Shown: positions 21,001-29,752 of the stretch, piece after piece
Layout of the letters: each line of letters begins with the position of its first letter
Position numbering within the stretch: the stretch's first letter is position 1
Source: Aquimarina muelleri DSM 19832
GTDB lineage: Bacteria; Bacteroidota; Bacteroidia; Flavobacteriales; Flavobacteriaceae
Assembly (NCBI RefSeq): GCF_000430665.1
Contig: NZ_AUML01000030.1
Location: 1 to 64,000 of the forward strand
Length of the DNA stretch: 64,000 bases
Direction: 5' to 3'
Notes under the pieces: generated by a model
What the model was told of the DNA's origin: nothing
What the model saw: the letters and a program-made list of their open reading frames with translations, nothing else
Database searches by the model: none
Position numbers and translations under genes: made by a program

Positions 21001-24000
21001 CCACTGCTACTGTATCAGATGCAACAGAAGCTCCTGATATATTATGAATACCTGATACTTCATTTTTATGTTCTCTAGAAAGGAATAGTGCTATTTCCTT
21101 GATTGAAGGGTATTCGAAGAAAAGCACTGGAGTTACATCTAACTTATAATGTTCATTGATTCTGTTGGCATAAGTGGTTAAACCTATAGAATCAAATCCT
21201 AGATCTAGTAATATTTTATCATATGAAATGTCGTCGGGATCTATTTTTAAAAGTTCCATAACAATATCCGACAACACATCCCGAACCATAGTGAACAACT
21301 CCTTGTCAGATTGTTGATCAATCTGTGAATCAGAGTTAGAAGACGTTGAATCGACAATGGATACTGATTCAGGAATTTCTTTCTCCTTAATACCCCAAGT
21401 TTTTTCTATTTTATCCTGTACCCCTTCTAATACTATAAACTGAGTTTTTCTGGTATGAAGACCTTTCTCAAATGCTTCTAAACCAGTTTCAGTACTCAAA
21501 GGCTTTATTCCTAAATTCTTTTTGAAAAAGATTTCTGTTTGCTCATCTAGTTTCATTCCTCCTTCAGCCCATAAGGACCAATTTAAACTTAATGTTACCC
21601 CAGAACGTTTTCCTTTCTGTTTTAAGAATTTGCGATTGCCTGCAAATGAATCCATAAAATGGTTTGCAAATGAATAATCGCACTGACCTGCATTTCCACC
21701 AACAGCTGCAAGAGAAGAAAACATGACAAAAAAATCAAGGTTTTCATTTTTGGTGGCTTCATCTAAATAATGAGTTCCATATACCTTAGGAGCAAAAACT
21801 GCTTCCATCTCTTCACGAGTTTTGTTCCTGATGTATGAGTCTCTTAAAACACCTGCACTATGAATAATGCCATTAATCTCTCCAAATTTCGTTTTAGTCT
21901 TTTTAATCAGACTCTTAACTTCTGTATATTTAGAAACATCTGCTGAGATGTAAACTACCTCAGCACCTTTTTCTTTTAATTGATCTAACTTAATTTGACG
22001 TTCCTCAGAGAGTTTGGAACGACCTGTAAGTACTAACCTTGCTTTGCATTGAATCGCTAAATATTCTGCAAAAATAAGCCCTAATCCTCCTGCTCCTCCT
22101 GTAATAATATAAACACCTTTTTCCTTTAATCCTAAACCTTGATTAGAGCTAGTACTATCCTCTTTTAAAGAAAATTCTTTTACTTTCCTGATATAACGTT
22201 CTTGCTCCTCATAACGAATAGTCGTTGCCCCTTGAATACCAGAATCAAACTCCGCCAAAACTATATCTAAAATCTTATCATAAGATTTTTTTGACTGCTG
22301 AATCTCTAGCGCTTTACAGTGTAATTTAGGTTGCTCTAATAAAAGGGTTTTTATAAACCCATTAATAGCATCATTATGTGGCTGCCTAGTATCTTTTTGT
22401 CCTAAATACAAATATAAAAGCTGAATATTGTCTTGCTTTTGTTCTATTAAAGATTGACAAAGAGTAAGGAAAGAATAAACTCCTTTGTCTAACGATTTAT
22501 TTAAAAAATCTTCTTTATATTCACTTCCATCTTCTAAAGAAGGATCTATTGGCCATGCAAAACATATTTTCTTTATAACTTCTTTATCTAGAGTTTCAAA
22601 AAGCTTTTTAAAATCGTCTTGGCTTTTTGGGTTTACCTTATATATCTGATTTCCGCATTCTTCATAAGTATCTCCTGATTGCACCAATATAATTGTATCA
22701 GATTCTTTAAAACGATCTTTATAAGTATTACAAAGTTTGTCATCAGAACCAAAAAGTAAAATAGAGCCTAGATTATCTTGCTGTATTTGTTTTTGTTCTA
22801 AAGAAGATTCCTGCCATTCGTGAGAATAATAAAGCTTTGAATATTCTTCTTCTTCCGCTTTATCTGGTTTTTCATGAACACTAACAAGAGGAACCCCGAT
22901 AGATTCTTTAATTTTTATTAAGATCATTCCGTCCTCATCTACAATAAAGACATTTACCTTAGAAACTTTAGAATTAGGTTCATTTACCTTTTTAACGTAG
23001 CTAAAACATTTTTGCTTTAATGGTTGTAAGACTTCTACTTCTCCAATAGAATATGGCACAAACATTTCACCAGTTTGCGCCCCCAATTGTGCTGCCATAC
23101 CTGCTTGAAAAGAACCATCAATAAGGGAAGGATGGAGTAAGTAATCCTTAAAATCATTATTTCTAGCTTCTGGAATAAGTAACTCTCCTAATATTTCATC
23201 CTCATTTTTATAAATATCTTGAAGTACCTGAAAACTCGGTCCTAAATCTAACCCCAATGATCTAAATAACGGATACGCTTCTTTTCCTTCAGTTATTTTT
23301 GAGCACCTTGATTTAATTTCTTTAAAATCAATATATTCAGGTTCTAGAGATAGTTCTTGATCAGTTGCATAAAAAAGTTTTCCTTGCGAATAAACTTGTT
23401 TTGTATCATTTGCTTCTTCACTAAAAACCTCAAATTGCACGGATTCTCCATTAGGTTTCAGTTCAATAAATACTTCTTTAGGAACTGAATTCACCACCGT
23501 TAAAGGACTTAGCCAAAGAATATTTTTAATTTTTTGTACTTTTCTTCCAGCTGCAAGTTCGCCTGCTTTTCGTGCAAAATCTAAATAGGCAACACCAGGT
23601 AAAGTTGGAATTTCGGATACTAAATGGTCATAAATAAAGAAATCTTTATCATGAAAAGTTTTCTTGAAAACCTGCCGTTCGAATGTAGATTCGTTGGAAT
23701 CAATCAATGGGTGAAGTACCGAAGTGGTTTGTAAAGAAACATTAATAGATTCTGAATCTTCAGAAATCCAATGGCGTTTATCCGCAAAAGGATAAGTAGG
23801 TAAAGAAACTTTCACTCCTGTTTCTAAGGTTTGTATACCTTGCCAATCTGCAAGAAGTCCATCACTCCATAATTGAGCTAGCTTACGTAAATCACCACTC
23901 TTTGAGAGTATTTTAATAAACTCTTCCTTCTGCCTACGGCTTAACAAACGAGTAATACCTTCACTGTTTTTTACTTCACCAGTAAGCAAGGCATCATCTT

Positions 24001-27000
24001 TTTTTCCTTCAATAAATAAGGTTAATTTTTGAAGTAATTCTTCTTTTGTTTTTGCAAAAATTACCAAGCGATGATCAAAAGATTTCCTTCCGATTCGCAG
24101 AGTATGTGCAATGTTTTTTATATTAAGAGGTGTCTTTTCGGATACATTTTTTTGAAGAAATGCTTGCAAACGAATTGCAGTTTCTCGGAGTTGGTCTTCT
24201 TTTCTGGCTGAAAGAGGAAAGATTTGGTCTTTAAATATCGAAGGTGATTCTTTTTGTTGTAATACGGGAGCTCTGTATTCTTCAATAATAACATGTGCGT
24301 TAGCTCCACCCGCTCCAAAGGAACTAATTCCAGCACGAAGTGGGTATTGAACACCATCAACTATCTTAGGTTTCCATTCTTGAACAGCTTGCTCTACATA
24401 GAAAGGGGAATTTTTAAAATCAATAAAAAGATTTAACTCTGAAGAATGTAGAGATGGAACAAGTGTTCTGTGTTTCATCTGTAGAAGTACCTTATGAAGT
24501 CCTACTATCCCTGCTGCTGCTTCAAGGTGCCCTATATTGGTTTTTACTGAACCAATGGAGCATTCTTGTTTATCCACATTATACTTTTCAAAAGCAGTAG
24601 TTAGTCCAGAAATCTCGATAGGATCACCTAGTTCTGTTCCTGTTCCGTGTGCTTCTATATAACCAATGCTTCGAGCATCAACTTTAGCATTTTCAAGAGC
24701 TGAAGCTATTACTTTTGCTTGTGATTTTGGGCTAGGCACCATAAATCCACTGGTTTTTCCACCATGGTTAATAGCAACACCTTTAATTACTCCATAAACG
24801 TTATCTCCATTTTCTATTGCTTTATCGAGTGGCTTAATAAAAACCGCACCTACACCTTCACCAGCTACATATCCATTGGCATCTTTTCCAAAAGTACGGC
24901 ACACACCATCTGCAGAAAGTGCTCCTCCACTTCTATTTATATCTATTTTACTTTGATGTACATCAAGGTTAACTCCTCCTACAATTGCACTAGAACATTC
25001 TCCTTTATAAATTGCCTCACAAGCCAGATATAATGCACTTAAGCTTGAGGAACAGGCTGTATCTATAGGTAAACTCGGTCCTGAAAGGTTAAAAGCATAC
25101 GACACTCTGTTGGCAATACCCCATAAATGAGAACTTGGACTTACATAATTACCTTTAAGTTTTTCCTCTGTACCAAGTAATTGATAAAGTGTCCATACAG
25201 CTCCTACATACACCCCTATATTTCGAGGCTCATCATCTTCTGCCAATGTTTCTGGATAATATCCAGCATCTTCAATAGCTTCCCAAGCTACTTCAAGGAA
25301 AAGCCTTTCCTGAGGATCTAGATATTCGGCCTCTCTTGGAGAGATATTAAAAAATAAGGAATCAAATTTGTCTACGTCGTCTATGAATCCTCCACGATAT
25401 CTTTCTGAAAATTTATTATGAAGGCGCTGGTCAAAACGGGTATCTGGTATATCTTCAATACAATCCTTTCCTTGCATAAGATTATCCCAAAATTCACTCA
25501 TGTTTTTCGCCTTGGGATAGCGTCCAGCGATACCCACTATAGCAATATCTCCTGTTTCGTGGCGCTTATCGTTTTGTGCTTTATTGCTTATCGTTGTTTC
25601 TTTGACTTCATTATCCGGATTAACCAAATCAGATTTTTCAATATTCTTTGATTTTGTAGAAGAATCCGAATCAAATGATTTAGAAACTACTTGTCCTGAA
25701 ATATTGTGATATTTTTTAAGTTTGAAATTAGAGTGAATATTTCCAAACGCTTCAGATGAATTACTATCCAGCAAAATTTCAGGTATATTTATTTTTTTCT
25801 TGAAGGCTTCGATTAATCTATCTGTTATTTCCTTTACTTGTTTTTGTTTTATGCCAACAGGGATAGCAAGACGCACTAGGTCATTGATTGCTGTGCCTTT
25901 CTGCATTCCTACATTATGGGCTCCTGCACGAATCCCTGTATTTAAATATAACCAAGAAACAAAAGAGGAAACCGGATATTCAAAAGACTTAAATTCAATA
26001 ATTTGTTTAACATCAATTAATACACAGTGCCCTACTGCTGGATATACAACTGGAATACCATGTTGTTTTAATGCACTCCAAATCGTATGCACAGATTGTA
26101 CTCTATTTCGTACTGAGGTTTCTATCTTATTTTTATTATGGAAAGAAAGTGCTATGATTTTTTTATCCATAACATCCAGTCCGATTCCTTCTTCCAAAAT
26201 CAGGTCCTGGATTTTATTAAAAAGCTCCACATCATTAGTTGCGATCAATCCTCCTTTGTTTACGCCAAAATCTTTGGCTAAACTTGCGATTATTGCATCT
26301 GCATGAGAAACTATTTCCTTTATTACATCCCAAACATTTTTTTTAGAAAATTCTTTATCATGTTCCACTATGAATAATGCATTTTCTACAATTCTGGTAG
26401 TATCTAATACAAGAGGGATATTATGTTCTGAAAGCAACTTTTTTACATCTTTAAGATGTTGCATAGACACAGGGGCTCCACCTGCCGCATTGTTACTAAC
26501 CTCGATTAAAACAAAAGTTATCGACTTTGGATCTTCTTTTACTCTAGTTGTAAATGCTTCCCAATTTAAATTTCCTTTATATAGTTCTTCTGAATCTAAC
26601 TTGAATACTTTAGGGTGAGGCAACTCTTTTGGAGTAAAACTATTTTCAATTTGATGAAAAATTGTAGTGGGAAAAAGGAGATTCTGAAGTACTATTCCTT
26701 TTTTAGACCATGATTTACAAAAAGCATACTCTGTAGTACGACCTGCATTGGTTAATGCGAAATAAGAAAAAGGGAAAACACTTCTTAAACTCTCATCGAC
26801 ATTTATCGGTTGCTGGAGTTGTGTATAAAGAAAATTTAATTGGTTTTGAATGGCAGGTAAATCTAACTGTGCCCAAGAATCGGTTTTAAGATCAAGCGTA
26901 ACCTTGTTATTTGGAATATTTAGAGGGTTATATCCATAATCAAATAATATGGCGGATCGTTCCTCTCCTTCTATTACTATTCTATGTTTTGTCTCATCCA

Positions 27001-28549
27001 AATTTTCATGAACCTGATTAAACTCTTTATTTTCATTTGATACACCCTGTATTTCAGTTTTTACTTCTGTTAGATCTCCTTGCTTTTCTAATTTATTGAA
27101 ATTATGATTTTCTTCATCTGATGTTTGCATTTTTACTGGATCAGCAATCATCATGATAATATCTGTCACGTTATCCGAATTACTTCCTATTGGCCTTGAA
27201 AGAAACACGGTATTGTGTTCAGGCCTAAATTTATTTTTGAACTGTAAATTTCCTTCATCATTAAAGATATTCTTCTCTCGTAAATAATCCAGAGTTTTTT
27301 CTAATTCTGGATCTGCATTTGAGGAAGAGGCTATTTTACAACCATAAGTACCTCCTAAGCTTAAAATGGAATATCCCTCGGCTACCAAAATATCGATGAT
27401 TTTTACAATTCCATATTCTAATCCCCCTAAAGGCATATCCTGTGGATAGAACTCTAAATCCATCAAATATCCATTCTCCTCTAAGGATAATTTTGAAATA
27501 AGGATTACATTCTGTAATACATCATCCAAATATGTTAAAAAAAGTCGATGTTCTGAGCTTAAATTACCTGTCAGAATTTCCTCTTTAACCATATAAATAA
27601 GTGGGTTAACCATTGTTCTTGGCTCACACCATTTATCGATAATAGAAGCTATACTTTTATCTATTTCTTTATCAGAACCATTATGATATTCTTCGGTTCT
27701 ACATTTCCCTGTTCTTTCAAACTTTGAAACCAAATACCGCAAACGGCGCATCTTGCTTCCTTGAAGAGTGAAGTTTTTTATATCTACCCTTGATAAAATA
27801 CCAAAAGGAGTAGCTGAAAATGGAACACCTGCTATAGACCCAAACTCTTCTGATGTGAAGAAATTTAGCTCAAAATTGTTACTCACACAGTAATGATACA
27901 TTTCTTCTGAAATTACTGGCAGGTAATCTTTGGGACCAGTATAGCTATATACTAATATGATATTTTTACTTCGACTGTAATTAAAATACCCTTGTTTTTT
28001 ACTACCAATAAAAAGATTTGGAGCTATGTTTCTTGTTCCTCTCGAAGAAGATCCTTCGTTTTTATATTGATTGAAGATTTTTTTTATAAGAACCTGTAGT
28101 TCAGAGTCTTTATTAGCTTCTTGTTCTAATATAAGAATAGGGGTCTCTTTTAAAATACTTTGCTTCTCGCTCTTAACTATTTCCAGTACTTCTTCCTTCA
28201 AGTTTATGAGATCTTCCTTAACAGAATTAACTACTGTAGACACTGCTTGTTCTACTTTCGCGAATTTATCAATAAGCACCTGTTCATGCTTATTAACAAA
28301 GTAATTACTTAAATCACCAATATTGAAGTTCTCAAAAAGTAAGGTCTTTGGCAAAGTCCCAAATTCTTCTTCTAATTTCTTGATAACTTGTAATACCCGA
28401 AATGAATCAATCCCAAGTTCTTGAAATGGAGTTGATATATTATTATCTTCAATTGATATTTGAGCAACCTCAGATATCAGAGATTGAAGATAATACTCTG
28501 TTGATTCTAATATTTTTTCTTTATCTGTCATTTTCTCAGTCACAACCAT
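18023..28549 (-). CDS. trans-AT polyketide synthase with N-terminal ACP, DUF2156-like and PLP beta-lyase domains
   Basis: 3508 residues. Order: ACP (about 1-85, ELGIDSFRV); DUF2156/GNAT-like region (about 185-470); PLP beta-eliminating lyase of the tyrosine phenol-lyase/tryptophanase family (about 518-915); KS1 (about 1000-1425, Cys1166, both His motifs present); DH1 (about 1610-1890, His1642, LIDGSFQ); KR (about 2143-2340, TGGAGGLG, VLRD, and the SS-Y-N catalytic set); ACP (about 2415-2490, DLGFDSIG); KS2 (about 2555-2990, DTACSSS, ECHGTGT, GHLETAAG); and DH2 (about 3186-3470, HKIQGQNVMS and IMESTLQ, non-canonical). The lyase keeps Lys759 (SLAKDFG), Asp716 and Arg719 (LDTTRIVENA), and Arg893 (VRLAIP). 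There is no AT. The protein ends after DH2 without an ACP, which the 1264-residue PKS supplies. The start may be M1 or M7. Confidence 0.95.
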   Translation of the reverse strand: MVVTEKMTDKEKILESTEYYLQSLISEVAQISIEDNNISTPFQELGIDSFRVLQVIKKLEEEFGTLPKTLLFENFNIGDLSNYFVNKHEQVLIDKFAKVEQAVSTVVNSVKEDLINLKEEVLEIVKSEKQSILKETPILILEQEANKDSELQVLIKKIFNQYKNEGSSSRGTRNIAPNLFIGSKKQGYFNYSRSKNIILVYSYTGPKDYLPVISEEMYHYCVSNNFELNFFTSEEFGSIAGVPFSATPFGILSRVDIKNFTLQGSKMRRLRYLVSKFERTGKCRTEEYHNGSDKEIDKSIASIIDKWCEPRTMVNPLIYMVKEEILTGNLSSEHRLFLTYLDDVLQNVILISKLSLEENGYLMDLEFYPQDMPLGGLEYGIVKIIDILVAEGYSILSLGGTYGCKIASSSNADPELEKTLDYLREKNIFNDEGNLQFKNKFRPEHNTVFLSRPIGSNSDNVTDIIMMIADPVKMQTSDEENHNFNKLEKQGDLTEVKTEIQGVSNENKEFNQVHENLDETKHRIVIEGEERSAILFDYGYNPLNIPNNKVTLDLKTDSWAQLDLPAIQNQLNFLYTQLQQPINVDESLRSVFPFSYFALTNAGRTTEYAFCKSWSKKGIVLQNLLFPTTIFHQIENSFTPKELPHPKVFKLDSEELYKGNLNWEAFTTRVKEDPKSITFVLIEVSNNAAGGAPVSMQHLKDVKKLLSEHNIPLVLDTTRIVENALFIVEHDKEFSKKNVWDVIKEIVSHADAIIASLAKDFGVNKGGLIATNDVELFNKIQDLILEEGIGLDVMDKKIIALSFHNKNKIETSVRNRVQSVHTIWSALKQHGIPVVYPAVGHCVLIDVKQIIEFKSFEYPVSSFVSWLYLNTGIRAGAHNVGMQKGTAINDLVRLAIPVGIKQKQVKEITDRLIEAFKKKINIPEILLDSNSSEAFGNIHSNFKLKKYHNISGQVVSKSFDSDSSTKSKNIEKSDLVNPDNEVKETTISNKAQNDKRHETGDIAIVGIAGRYPKAKNMSEFWDNLMQGKDCIEDIPDTRFDQRLHNKFSERYRGGFIDDVDKFDSLFFNISPREAEYLDPQERLFLEVAWEAIEDAGYYPETLAEDDEPRNIGVYVGAVWTLYQLLGTEEKLKGNYVSPSSHLWGIANRVSYAFNLSGPSLPIDTACSSSLSALYLACEAIYKGECSSAIVGGVNLDVHQSKIDINRSGGALSADGVCRTFGKDANGYVAGEGVGAVFIKPLDKAIENGDNVYGVIKGVAINHGGKTSGFMVPSPKSQAKVIASALENAKVDARSIGYIEAHGTGTELGDPIEISGLTTAFEKYNVDKQECSIGSVKTNIGHLEAAAGIVGLHKVLLQMKHRTLVPSLHSSELNLFIDFKNSPFYVEQAVQEWKPKIVDGVQYPLRAGISSFGAGGANAHVIIEEYRAPVLQQKESPSIFKDQIFPLSARKEDQLRETAIRLQAFLQKNVSEKTPLNIKNIAHTLRIGRKSFDHRLVIFAKTKEELLQKLTLFIEGKKDDALLTGEVKNSEGITRLLSRRQKEEFIKILSKSGDLRKLAQLWSDGLLADWQGIQTLETGVKVSLPTYPFADKRHWISEDSESINVSLQTTSVLHPLIDSNESTFERQVFKKTFHDKDFFIYDHLVSEIPTLPGVAYLDFARKAGELAAGRKVQKIKNILWLSPLTVVNSVPKEVFIELKPNGESVQFEVFSEEANDTKQVYSQGKLFYATDQELSLEPEYIDFKEIKSRCSKITEGKEAYPLFRSLGLDLGPSFQVLQDIYKNEDEILGELLIPEARNNDFKDYLLHPSLIDGSFQAGMAAQLGAQTGEMFVPYSIGEVEVLQPLKQKCFSYVKKVNEPNSKVSKVNVFIVDEDGMILIKIKESIGVPLVSVHEKPDKAEEEEYSKLYYSHEWQESSLEQKQIQQDNLGSILLFGSDDKLCNTYKDRFKESDTIILVQSGDTYEECGNQIYKVNPKSQDDFKKLFETLDKEVIKKICFAWPIDPSLEDGSEYKEDFLNKSLDKGVYSFLTLCQSLIEQKQDNIQLLYLYLGQKDTRQPHNDAINGFIKTLLLEQPKLHCKALEIQQSKKSYDKILDIVLAEFDSGIQGATTIRYEEQERYIRKVKEFSLKEDSTSSNQGLGLKEKGVYIITGGAGGLGLIFAEYLAIQCKARLVLTGRSKLSEERQIKLDQLKEKGAEVVYISADVSKYTEVKSLIKKTKTKFGEINGIIHSAGVLRDSYIRNKTREEMEAVFAPKVYGTHYLDEATKNENLDFFVMFSSLAAVGGNAGQCDYSFANHFMDSFAGNRKFLKQKGKRSGVTLSLNWSLWAEGGMKLDEQTEIFFKKNLGIKPLSTETGLEAFEKGLHTRKTQFIVLEGVQDKIEKTWGIKEKEIPESVSIVDSTSSNSDSQIDQQSDKELFTMVRDVLSDIVMELLKIDPDDISYDKILLDLGFDSIGLTTYANRINEHYKLDVTPVLFFEYPSIKEIALFLSREHKNEVSGIHNISGASVASDTVAVESSPSGNDEKVVFGINKGWNSSTWDQQSKTLSSGKELSAENRFIDQPIAIVGMSGVMPESKDLEKFWENLENERNMITVIPKDRWNWEDYDGDPFKEENKTNSKWGGFMKDVDKFDPLFFGISPREAEMMDPQQRIFLETVWKAIEDSGHKVSDLSGTKTGLFVGVATRDYADSLVDNEIPLDGYTASGNSHSVLVNRVSFLLNLRGPSAPLDTACSSSLIAIHRAIESIHTGSSDMAIVGGVQLMLTPAAYISFGMAGMLSGDGKCKTFDKSANGYVRGEGSGAIFLKPLDKAEADRDHIYAVIKATTENHGGKVTMLTAPNPVAQTDLLVEAYEKAQIDPSTVGYIECHGTGTSLGDPIEIQALNKTFSKLYKRHNKIPSEIPHCGLSSVKTNIGHLETAAGIAGVLKVLLSLKHKKIPGTLHFEELNPYINLKGSSLYIVDKTKEWDAIKDDQGNLLPRRAGVSSFGFGGANSHIVLEEYIPKENQVNVTSKEPQIIVLSAKTEDRLKAYAQLLLEHLEKHEDDFTDLVFTLQVGRDEMTERLGLVVNSKEELKEKLFVYLNDEENIKIKDVFYGRVTQKSSSNFIDSEENNDTPEVFVKKCFANKNYIKLAEAWVKGVEIDWTQLYKQINPRRISLPTYPFARERYWFNLSDSEKTKHEAEFEKLHPLLHYNSSILSQQSYTSNFSGKEFFIADHKIQGQNVMSYSAYLEMARIAVEKSMPDLNRSMFMEFHHTTWSSLFTVSENKQVNIALFENNNEGIDYEIYSAEEGEERIHCSGRVVYKDNLAPAKLDIVQLKTHFEVDPIDVERLYYTLEQMEISYGSSLKSIKTIYKGNDQMLAQLSLSELVVDSYKSYTLHPSIMESTLQVVIGLLTGLDTQVNKPLRPLEIGSLQLLSPCHKEMYVWVRYSKGSKAGDRMLKTDIDLTDEKGRVCIKIKSLTFENTLNNQIVKDFGMLLNTMYEQNSNRIEYADVENSEVSFDELLKDIY

Positions 28550-28681
28550 AGATAGGTAACCTAAGTGGTTAAATATTTTATTAAGATTTTTTTTAACACA
28601 ATCTGTTACGGATTATTAATCCACGTACTTTGTAAACATCTATCAATATTAGTTCACTCTCAGTCATAGAATTTTTTAACT

Positions 28682-28713
28682 TTTTATCTCTAAAAATATT
28701 TTTAGAGATAAAA
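28682..28713. repeat. perfect 32-bp palindrome between the antiterminator and PKS genes
   Basis: Two 16-base arms (28682-28697 and 28698-28713) are exact reverse complements with no spacer; the core of each arm is ATCTCTAAAAAT or its complement. It lies in the 239-bp gap between the NusG-like gene and the 3508-residue PKS. In RNA it would fold into a hairpin with a closed AT-rich tip, but no long U-run follows on the minus strand. It could be a pause or termination site overridden by the antiterminator, or a dimeric regulator site. The rest of the gap shows no coding potential. Confidence 0.6.
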
Positions 28714-28788
28714 GCCAAGAATAAAATTGAACATCAAAGTCGATATTATTGAAAATGTGGAAGTTTTTTTGTAGAATTTTTTCTATAC

Positions 28789-29364
28789 TTAATCTATATT
28801 TATTTTCTGTAAAATAGTCGTACAAACATCTATAAACATTGTTTGATGGATTTCTTTAAGTTGAATCCCAAACCTTGCTTTCCCTTTTTGTTTTACCAAA
28901 ATGCCTTCATGTCCAGTTAATGGTCCATGAATAATTCTTACACTCTCCCCTTCATAATAATTTGTTTCAACAGAAACCTCATTTTCAAGTGAAAGCATTT
29001 TTTTTATAGAATCGATATCATTCGGTGAAACGACTGAAGGTCTTTCCCCACATTTAATACATGTCGCTATTTTAGGAAATCTCGAAATCTCATAAATCTC
29101 GTTTATGATAGTATTTACAAATATATAACCAGGAAAAATAGGGGTTTCGATTATTTTTTTTTGTCTATTTTTCCACACTTTCATTGTTTTCATTAAAGGA
29201 AGAAACGCATCATATTCTTTTGCCAAAAGATCATTATACACTACTTTCTCGGCACGAGGTGATGTATAAAAAATATACCAGTTTTTTTCATTATTTTTTC
29301 TTTTCCTCTCCAGTACTGCTTCTGGGTATGAGAGTTCGACTTGATTGGATATAGGTTTATTCAT
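28789..29364 (-). CDS. NusG-family specialised transcription antiterminator (UpxY/LoaP/RfaH type)
   Basis: 191 residues. The N-terminal NGN domain begins at WYIFYTSPRAEKVVYNDLLA (about residue 30) and contains PIFPGYIFVN (about 77), the usual polymerase-contact region. A KOW motif follows in YYEGESVRIIHGPLTGHEG (about 140-158). General NusG is a single core gene; a paralog as first gene of a biosynthetic cluster is the pattern of UpxY (capsule loci), TaA (myxovirescin) and LoaP (Bacillus polyketides). It is 239 bp upstream of the giant PKS on the same strand, behind a long structured leader. Inference: it loads onto polymerase on this transcript and allows read-through of the long operon. Confidence 0.88.
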   Translation of the reverse strand: MNKPISNQVELSYPEAVLERKRKNNEKNWYIFYTSPRAEKVVYNDLLAKEYDAFLPLMKTMKVWKNRQKKIIETPIFPGYIFVNTIINEIYEISRFPKIATCIKCGERPSVVSPNDIDSIKKMLSLENEVSVETNYYEGESVRIIHGPLTGHEGILVKQKGKARFGIQLKEIHQTMFIDVCTTILQKINID

Positions 29365-29496
29365 TATTTTGGATAAATCAATTTATTGTTGACAAGTATC
29401 CTTATATTAAAGGATCAATCGCAAAAAACTTGAACTTTGTTATACCTTAGATAAATAAGGTTGTGAGAATAGGTATATCTTTTAATAATTAGACAC

Positions 29497-29518
29497 ACCA
29501 AAGGCTGGTCAATTAGCA
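29497..29518 (-). repeat. 22-nt leader repeat, copy 2
   Basis: This 22-nt segment matches 29611-29632 at 18 of 22 positions; the shared core in plus-strand letters is GGTCARTTAGCA. Both copies form the 5' arm (plus strand) of a short hairpin. It lies about 130 bp upstream of the NusG-like start. Confidence 0.6.
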
Positions 29519-29610
29519 TTTTTCTAATTAACTGATTCTAATGAATTCTCACGAAAAAAGGGGGTAATATAATAAAAGAGGTATTATTGAGGTTTTAAGA
29601 GTTCAAATAT

Positions 29611-29632
29611 ACCGTAGGTTGGTCAGTTAGCA
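29611..29632 (-). repeat. 22-nt leader repeat, copy 1
   Basis: Promoter-proximal copy of the repeat at 29497-29518, with a start-to-start distance of 114 bp. It is part of a hairpin whose inner stem is AGCAAA with TTTGCT and outer stem GGTCA with TGACC. Confidence 0.6.
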
Positions 29633-29657
29633 AAATTTGCTCTTGACCTGGTTTTTA

Positions 29658-29738
29658 CTTGTGAGGTAAGACCGAATCTTTAATTTCAAAAAAGTGAAAA
29701 AATTAACTAAAAAAACTTCACTTTTTTCCCCTCACAAG
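29658..29738. repeat. 81-bp nested inverted repeat near the predicted transcript start
   Basis: Outer arms CTTGTGAGG (29658-29666) and CCTCACAAG (29730-29738) enclose inner arms of 11 bases (29688-29698 and 29717-29727, core AAAGTGAA with TTCACTTT). In a minus-strand transcript starting near 29747 this would be the first structure made. The inner hairpin ends in a T-run on both strands and could also work as a weak terminator. Confidence 0.6.
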
Positions 29739-29752
29739 GAATATTTATGCTA

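Noticed and set aside
24118..24360. Minus-strand 80-codon frame
   Set aside because: Out-of-frame shadow inside the KS1 to DH1 linker of the 3508-residue PKS.
25800..26306. Plus-strand open frame of 168 codons
   Set aside because: Antisense to the PLP lyase domain, which has complete motifs on the minus strand.
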